Source: Pseudomonadota bacterium
Lineage (GTDB): Bacteria; Pseudomonadota; Alphaproteobacteria; Sphingomonadales; Sphingomonadaceae
Direction: 5' to 3'
Length of the DNA: 9,958 nucleotides
Assembly: GCA_030271565.1 (NCBI GenBank)
Contig: JARXKR010000013.1
Location: forward strand, 14,041-23,998
In this document: one piece after another, positions 6,271-9,958 of the stretch
Numbering within the stretch: the stretch's first letter is position 1
Layout of the letters: each line of letters starts with the position of its first letter
Made by a program: the position numbers and the translations under genes
Notes under the pieces: generated by a model
What the model was told of the DNA's origin: nothing
Seen by the model: the letters and a program-made list of their open reading frames with translations, nothing else
Database searches by the model: none

Positions 6271-6310
6271 TGTGGACAGGTGGACAGTGCTGCCCACAGG
6301 CTGGGGATAG
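6271..6310. promoter_or_regulatory. Cluster of weak DnaA-box-like sites
   Basis: TGTGGACAG (6271-6279) and TGGGGATAG (6302-6310) each differ from TGTGGATAA at two positions. Between them GTGGACAG is directly repeated (6272-6279 and 6280-6287), and the second copy begins an imperfect 18-bp palindrome ending CCCAC (6280-6297). Arrays of low-affinity boxes are normal in alphaproteobacterial origins. Individually these would not be convincing. Confidence 0.5.
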
Positions 6311-6407
6311 CGGGCAAAAGCCGCGCTTGACCCCGCCCCCGCGCGATTCGAATGCTCACAGGGCCTGTTCACGCCGGGAGAAATCCGGCATGCCGCGCCA
6401 ATCCCCG

Positions 6408-6416
6408 CTTTCCACA
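6408..6416 (+). promoter_or_regulatory. DnaA box next to the unwinding region
   Basis: CTTTCCACA fits the relaxed consensus TTWTNCACA except at the first base. It points toward the AT-rich tract and is followed by GGGCC (6417-6421), then triplets. This is the orientation and order expected of the box that loads DnaA onto a DnaA-trio element. Confidence 0.65.
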
Positions 6417-6470
6417 GGGCCAACTACTACAACCACCTTTAATCATTCTAATTTGATTTAGATTGGAATC
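6417..6470 (+). other. Putative DNA-unwinding element: GC cluster, DnaA-trios, AT-rich tract
   Basis: Order seen: GGGCC (6417-6421); two bases AA; CTA CTA CAA CCA (6424-6435), whose complement reads 3'-GAT GAT GTT GGT-5'; then an AT-rich tract with 17 of 20 A/T at 6441-6460. The DnaA-trio consensus described in Bacillus is 3'-(G/A)AT repeats, so the first two triplets fit exactly and the third partly. This would be the strand-separation site. The hemE promoter must also lie around here, because the hemE ATG is at 6477. Confidence 0.65.
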
Positions 6471-6476
6471 GCTTCG

Positions 6477-7502
6477 ATGCCCGGTTTGCTTCTCGATACC
6501 TTGCGCGGCGCCAACAGCTCGCAGCGGCCAGTGTGGCTGATGCGCCAGGCCGGGCGTTACCTCCCTGAATACCGCGCATTGCGGGCCGAAAAGGGCGGAT
6601 TTCTGGCGCTGGTTTACGATACCGAAGCTGCCGCCGAAATCACCATGCAGCCGGTGCGCAGGTACGGCGTCGACGGAGCGATCCTGTTCTCGGACATCCT
6701 GATCGTACCCTACGCGATGGGCCAGGACCTTGAATTCCTTGTCGGAGAAGGCCCCCGCCTGTCGCCCAAGTTAGTCGATACTGCGCTGGAAAATCTGCAC
6801 GCAGTCCCTGATCGGCTCAAACCGATCTATGACACGGTCAAGCGGGTCAAAGCCATGCTCCCGGCGGACAAGACCATGCTCGGTTTTGCCGGCAGTCCGT
6901 GGACCGTGGCGACCTATATGGTCGCAGGCGAGGGCAGCCGCGATCAGCACGATACCCGCGCCATGGCCTATCGCGATCCGGGAGCGTTCCAGGCAATCAT
7001 CGATGCGATCACCCAGGTGACGATCGAATATCTGATCGGGCAGATCGTTGCGGGAGCCGAAGCGGTGCAATTGTTCGACAGCTGGGCCGGCAGCCTTGCC
7101 CCGGCTGAGTTTGAACGCTGGGTGATCGCGCCCAATGCCACAATTGTGGCGGCACTCGGTGCGCGCTTTCCGCATATTCCGGTGATCGGCTTTCCCAAAG
7201 GCGCGGGCGAAAAGCTACCGGCTTATGCGCGCGAGACCGGCGTGGCTGCGCTCGGTCTCGATGAGACAATCGATCCGGTTTGGGCCGCGCAAACCTTACC
7301 CGCTGGCCTGCCGGTGCAAGGGAATCTCGATCCATTGTTGCTGATCGCTGGCGGGGCTCAATTGGAAACGCAGGCGCGGCGCATCCTCGATGCCTTCGCT
7401 GACCGCCCCCACATATTCAACCTCGGCCACGGGATCGGGCAGACCACCCCGCTCGAACATGTCGGCGAACTGTTATCGCTAGTGCGCGGCTGGCGCGCTT
7501 AG
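6477..7502 (+). CDS. hemE: Uroporphyrinogen decarboxylase
   Basis: 341 aa, ATG start. The signature PVWLMRQAGRYLPEYR lies at residues 18-33, with substrate-contacting R23 and R27. D73 in LFSDIL is the essential aspartate. GFPKGAG, GLDETIDP, VQGNLDP and FNLGHGI (H318) follow in the usual order. The length is normal. The enzyme removes four acetate carboxyl groups from uroporphyrinogen III to give coproporphyrinogen III in heme (and, if present, bacteriochlorophyll) synthesis, in the cytosol. The ribosome-binding site is weak (GGA about 10 nt upstream). The gene is transcribed out of the inferred origin, as hemE is at Cori in Caulobacter, and is followed closely by hemJ. Confidence 0.97.
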   Translation: MPGLLLDTLRGANSSQRPVWLMRQAGRYLPEYRALRAEKGGFLALVYDTEAAAEITMQPVRRYGVDGAILFSDILIVPYAMGQDLEFLVGEGPRLSPKLVDTALENLHAVPDRLKPIYDTVKRVKAMLPADKTMLGFAGSPWTVATYMVAGEGSRDQHDTRAMAYRDPGAFQAIIDAITQVTIEYLIGQIVAGAEAVQLFDSWAGSLAPAEFERWVIAPNATIVAALGARFPHIPVIGFPKGAGEKLPAYARETGVAALGLDETIDPVWAAQTLPAGLPVQGNLDPLLLIAGGAQLETQARRILDAFADRPHIFNLGHGIGQTTPLEHVGELLSLVRGWRA

Positions 7503-7516
7503 GTTATGACTTGGCA

Positions 7517-7960
7517 ATGCTGTGGGTGCTGCAAATGACCTATCTCTGGCTCAAGGCCGGCCACATCATTTTCGTGATCTTCTGGATGGCCGGGCTGTTC
7601 ATGCTGCCGCGGTTCTTCGTTTACCACCAGGAAGCCGCGCCAGGATCGCCTGAAGAGGCGCTGTGGCTCGACCGTGAAGCCAAGCTGCTGCGGATCATCT
7701 TGTGGCCCTCACTGGCCGTCACATGGCTGCTGGGGCTATCCTTGGGCTATACCACCGGCGCTTTCGCTCAAGGCTGGTTCCACGCCAAGCTGGCTCTGGT
7801 GCTGGCGCTCAGCGCCTACCACGTCTGGTTGGCGGGATATCACGCAGCATTGAAGCGCGGCGAGCGGCGATTGAGCGGGCGGCAACTGCGACTGCTCAAC
7901 GAGGTGCCCGGGCTTGCCGCCGCGCTGATCGTGATCCTCGTCGTGGTCAAACCGTTCTGA
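7517..7960 (+). CDS. hemJ: Protoporphyrinogen IX oxidase, HemJ family
   Basis: 147 aa from ATG at 7517. Alternatives in frame are TTG at 7511 (149 aa) and ATG at 7535 (141 aa); none has a strong ribosome-binding site. This is a small integral membrane protein with hydrophobic spans at roughly residues 10-31, 57-78, 90-108 and 131-147. The first span carries the conserved histidine in KAGHIIFVIFWMAGLFMLPR, and FHAKL in the third span carries the conserved lysine. HemJ oxidises protoporphyrinogen IX to protoporphyrin IX, the penultimate heme step, replacing HemG/HemY. It begins 14 bp after hemE, so the two heme genes probably form one transcript. Confidence 0.92.
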   Translation: MLWVLQMTYLWLKAGHIIFVIFWMAGLFMLPRFFVYHQEAAPGSPEEALWLDREAKLLRIILWPSLAVTWLLGLSLGYTTGAFAQGWFHAKLALVLALSAYHVWLAGYHAALKRGERRLSGRQLRLLNEVPGLAAALIVILVVVKPF

Positions 7961-7989
7961 TTGACGCAAGGCCGCGCAAAGCCTATCTG
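7961..7989 (+). promoter_or_regulatory. Candidate promoter for rho
   Basis: TTGACG (7961-7966) and TATCTG (7984-7989) are spaced exactly 17 bp, directly after the hemJ stop. The -35 matches 5/6. The -10, CTATCT in context, fits the looser alphaproteobacterial form. A start near 7996 would give rho a leader of about 100 nt. Confidence 0.5.
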
Positions 7990-8097
7990 CTCCCCCTGAC
8001 CGGCAAGGCCTGCGCCCTTACGCGCGGCGCGATCTGCTTTCCCTAAGCCCCATGATCGTCCGGCCATTCCAGACTGCAAATTGACGGACTCACCAGC

Positions 8098-9354
8098 ATG
8101 CATCTTAAAGAACTCAAGAAGAAAACCTCCGCCGAACTGGTCGAAATGGCCGAAGAGCTGGGGGTCGAAGGCGCTTCGACCTTGCGCCGCCAGGACATCA
8201 TTTTCGGCATCCTCAAGGAAGTAGCCGAGGATGGTGAGGAAATTATCGGGCAGGGTACGATCGAAGTGCTGACCGATGGGTTCGGCTTCCTCCGCAATGC
8301 CGAAGCCAATTACCTCGCCGGGCCGGACGACATTTATGTCTCCCCAAACCAGGTCCGCAAATGGGGCTTGCGCACCGGTGACACGGTCGAGGGCGAGATT
8401 CGCGCCCCCAAGGATGGCGAACGCTATTTTGCGATCACCAAGCTGATCAGCGTCAACTTCGACGATCCCGAAGCGGTCCGCCACCGGGTCAACTTCGACA
8501 ATTTGACCCCGCTGTACCCTGACGAAAAGCTCAACCTCGATACGCTTGACCCGACGGTCAAGGACAAGTCGGCGCGGGTGATCGATATCATCAGCCCGCA
8601 AGGCAAGGGCCAGCGCGCGCTGATCGTCGCGCCGCCGCGCACCGGCAAAACCGTGCTGCTGCAGAACATTGCCAAGGCCATCACCGACAATCACCCCGAG
8701 GTGTTCCTGATCGTGCTGCTGGTCGACGAACGGCCCGAGGAAGTCACCGACATGCAGCGCAGCGTCAAGGGCGAGGTGATCTCCTCGACCTTCGACGAAC
8801 CCGCCCAGCGCCACGTCCAGGTCGCCGAAATGGTGATCGAGAAGGCCAAGCGGCTGGTCGAACACAAACGCGACGTGGTGATCCTGCTCGATTCGATCAC
8901 CCGGCTTGGCCGCGCCTACAACACCGTGGTGCCAAGCTCGGGCAAGGTGCTCACCGGCGGCGTCGATGCCAATGCGCTGCAACGGCCCAAGCGCTTCTTC
9001 GGCGCGGCGCGTAATATCGAGGAAGGCGGCTCGCTGTCGATCATCGCCACTGCGCTGATCGATACCGGCAGCCGGATGGACGAAGTGATCTTCGAAGAGT
9101 TCAAGGGCACCGGCAACTCCGAAATCGTGCTCGACCGCAAGGTTTCGGACAAGCGCATCTTCCCAGCGCTCGATGTCGGCAAGTCGGGCACCCGCAAGGA
9201 AGAACTGCTGGTCGCCAAGGACAAGCTCAGCAAGATGTGGGTGCTGCGCCGCATCCTGATGCAGATGGGCACGATCGACGCGATGGAATTCCTGCTCGAC
9301 AAGATGAAGGATTCCAAGACCAACGAAGACTTCTTCGCGACGATGAATCAGTAA
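8098..9354 (+). CDS. rho: Transcription termination factor Rho
   Basis: 418 aa, ATG start, with GGA 9 nt upstream as a modest ribosome-binding site. Residue numbers coincide with E. coli Rho over much of the protein. The N-terminal helical domain (1-45) is followed by the primary RNA-binding fold with RNP1 DGFGFLR (60-66). The Walker A loop APPRTGKT (178-185) has K184; R181-T182 replaces K-A of E. coli. E211 follows in VDERPEE, Walker B is VILLDS with D265, and arginine finger R366 lies in SGTRKEE. Positions known to contact bicyclomycin (L208, M219, S266, G337) are unchanged. Rho is a hexameric RNA-dependent ATPase/helicase that releases nascent RNA. It lacks the long N-terminal insertions seen in Actinobacteria. 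It is read rightward after hemE-hemJ, as in other alphaproteobacteria. Confidence 0.98.
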   Translation: MHLKELKKKTSAELVEMAEELGVEGASTLRRQDIIFGILKEVAEDGEEIIGQGTIEVLTDGFGFLRNAEANYLAGPDDIYVSPNQVRKWGLRTGDTVEGEIRAPKDGERYFAITKLISVNFDDPEAVRHRVNFDNLTPLYPDEKLNLDTLDPTVKDKSARVIDIISPQGKGQRALIVAPPRTGKTVLLQNIAKAITDNHPEVFLIVLLVDERPEEVTDMQRSVKGEVISSTFDEPAQRHVQVAEMVIEKAKRLVEHKRDVVILLDSITRLGRAYNTVVPSSGKVLTGGVDANALQRPKRFFGAARNIEEGGSLSIIATALIDTGSRMDEVIFEEFKGTGNSEIVLDRKVSDKRIFPALDVGKSGTRKEELLVAKDKLSKMWVLRRILMQMGTIDAMEFLLDKMKDSKTNEDFFATMNQ

Positions 9355-9888
9355 GTGAACCTGCTCGCCCCCCGGCACGCGGTCCTGACCGGCGCGCCGG
9401 GGGCGGGCAAGACGACACTGCTGAATGCGGCCGCTGCGGCTGGCCTTACGACCTCGCCGGAAGTCGCGCGGGTTCTGCTTCAACAACCCGGCGGAATGGA
9501 ACTTCGCGAGGCCGACCCGCTCGGCTTTGCCGAAGCGATGCTCGAAGCGCATGTGCGCGAATTCGAGCGGCATGTGGGTCAGCCCGACCCGGTGCTGTTC
9601 GACCGTGGCTTTCCCGATGTGGTGGGTTTCCTCGATGTCTCAGGGCTGCCCGTACCAAACGTAATCGATGCCGCCTGCCGCCGCCTGCGCTACACCGGCC
9701 CGATCCTCCGCGCTCCGGCCTGGGCCGATATCTACCAACAGGATGCCGAACGGATCCAGGACTGGGAGCAAGCAGTTGCCAGCGATGCAGCAGTGACGGC
9801 AGCATGGCGGCGCTATGGCTACGAGCCGATCGACCTGCCGTTGGCGGGAGTGGCGCAGCGGCTACGGTTTTTGCAGGGACGGCTCTAG
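9355..9888 (+). CDS. AAA_28-type P-loop ATPase/nucleotide kinase-like protein
   Basis: 177 aa from a GTG that begins immediately after the rho TAA (zero spacing), so it is probably translated by reinitiation from rho. Walker A is GAPGAGKT (13-20). FDRGFPD (82-88) is the Walker-B/kinase-like DRG motif. WADIYQQDAERIQDWEQA (123-140) is the lid block typical of AAA_28 proteins (relatives of NadR kinase and Ttd14). There is no membrane segment or signal peptide. It likely binds and hydrolyses ATP, perhaps phosphorylating a small molecule; the substrate is unknown. Co-location with rho suggests co-expression but does not show a shared function. Confidence 0.88.
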   Translation: MNLLAPRHAVLTGAPGAGKTTLLNAAAAAGLTTSPEVARVLLQQPGGMELREADPLGFAEAMLEAHVREFERHVGQPDPVLFDRGFPDVVGFLDVSGLPVPNVIDAACRRLRYTGPILRAPAWADIYQQDAERIQDWEQAVASDAAVTAAWRRYGYEPIDLPLAGVAQRLRFLQGRL

Positions 9889-9958
9889 CCTGCCTTCTCC
9901 AATTGCGCCGCCATCAGTTCCCACAGCTTGTTCATGGCCTTCATCGGCCGGACCATAA
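9885..9958 (-). CDS. C-terminal fragment of an unidentified protein
   Basis: Only the last 23 codons or so lie in the window; the gene continues past its right edge. On the minus strand the frame ends in WELMAAQLEKAG followed by TAG, preceded by MVRPMKAMNKL. The frame is uninterrupted to the edge, and an amphipathic, Lys/Met/Leu-rich helical tail is plausible for a real protein. Its stop (9885-9887) overlaps the ATPase stop on the other strand (9886-9888) within a single CTAG. The family cannot be named from this fragment. Confidence 0.5.
   Translation of the reverse strand, partial: MVRPMKAMNKLWELMAAQLEKAG

Larger units (their letters stand above)
6154..6476. other. oriC: Putative chromosomal replication origin (oriC)
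   Basis: A 323-bp gene-free gap between divergent ppsR and hemE, the position of the Caulobacter crescentus origin. Seen here: DnaA-box-like 9-mers at 6178-6186 (TGTGGATGA), 6271-6279 (TGTGGACAG), 6302-6310 (TGGGGATAG) and 6408-6416 (CTTTCCACA); four GANTC sites (6234, 6254, 6345, 6466); and an AT-rich stretch at 6421-6470 (35 of 50 bases A/T) next to hemE. The last box is followed by a GC cluster and CTA-type triplets, as in a DnaA-trio unwinding element. All flanking complete genes read away from the gap. Function is inferred from synteny plus motifs; most boxes deviate from TTATCCACA by one or two bases. Confidence 0.82.

Noticed and set aside
6439..6453. Possible CtrA site in the AT-rich tract (TTAA-N7-AATT)
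   Set aside because: The second half is AATT rather than TTAA, and chance matches are expected in AT-rich DNA. Not strong enough to claim CtrA control.
6441..6453. Possible IHF site beginning AATCAT
   Set aside because: It misses the WATCAA core and the TTR end; the match is within noise for an AT-rich tract.
7840..9573. 577-codon open frame on the minus strand across rho
   Set aside because: It is antisense to the unmistakable rho gene and composed of low-information Arg/Asp/Leu/His-rich sequence. Such frames arise from the codon bias of GC-rich genes.

Overview
This is a core-genome segment from a GC-rich alphaproteobacterium. The proteins and gene order look most like Sphingomonadales (Erythrobacter/Novosphingobium-type), but that assignment is from remembered resemblance, not a search. 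No tRNA, rRNA, insertion sequence, prophage gene or CRISPR array is visible. The window holds 13 complete protein genes and the tail of a fourteenth.

Layout. Positions 1-173 carry no gene but hold four back-to-back inverted repeats, one with perfect 36-bp arms. Nine genes then lie on the minus strand. Read in the direction of transcription (right to left) they are ppsR-like kinase/pyrophosphorylase, maf, aroE, coaE, dnaQ, hpf, ptsN, a DUF1491 protein and a secreted SleB-type cell-wall hydrolase. The first four overlap by 4 bp each (GTGA/ATGA/GTGA) and are probably translationally coupled. Positions 6154-6476 are a 323-bp gap between divergent genes. Rightward from it on the plus strand run hemE, hemJ, rho and an AAA_28-type P-loop ATPase whose GTG start abuts the rho stop. 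The last 70 bases are the C-terminal end of an unidentified minus-strand gene that converges on the ATPase gene and shares a CTAG with its stop.

The most important region is 6154-6476. The order rho-hemJ-hemE-[gap]-ppsR/DUF299-maf-aroE-coaE-dnaQ surrounds the chromosomal replication origin in Caulobacter crescentus (Cori lies between hemE and the DUF299 gene). The gap here has what an origin needs. It has several DnaA-box-like 9-mers, four GANTC (CcrM) sites and an AT-rich tract. Most tellingly, it has the ordered module DnaA box, GC cluster, CTA-CTA-CAA triplets, AT-rich DNA, which matches the DnaA-trio unwinding element described in Bacillus subtilis. I infer that this is oriC. All 13 complete genes then read away from it, co-directional with the replication forks.

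How the genes fit together: dnaQ (proofreading) and the origin concern replication. hemE and hemJ are two late steps of heme synthesis. rho terminates transcription. aroE (shikimate), coaE (CoA), maf (nucleotide pyrophosphatase) and ppsR (PEP/pyruvate switch) are housekeeping metabolism. hpf and ptsN belong to stationary-phase and nitrogen-phosphotransferase regulation. Apart from the origin, the main unexplained structure is the palindrome array at the left end.
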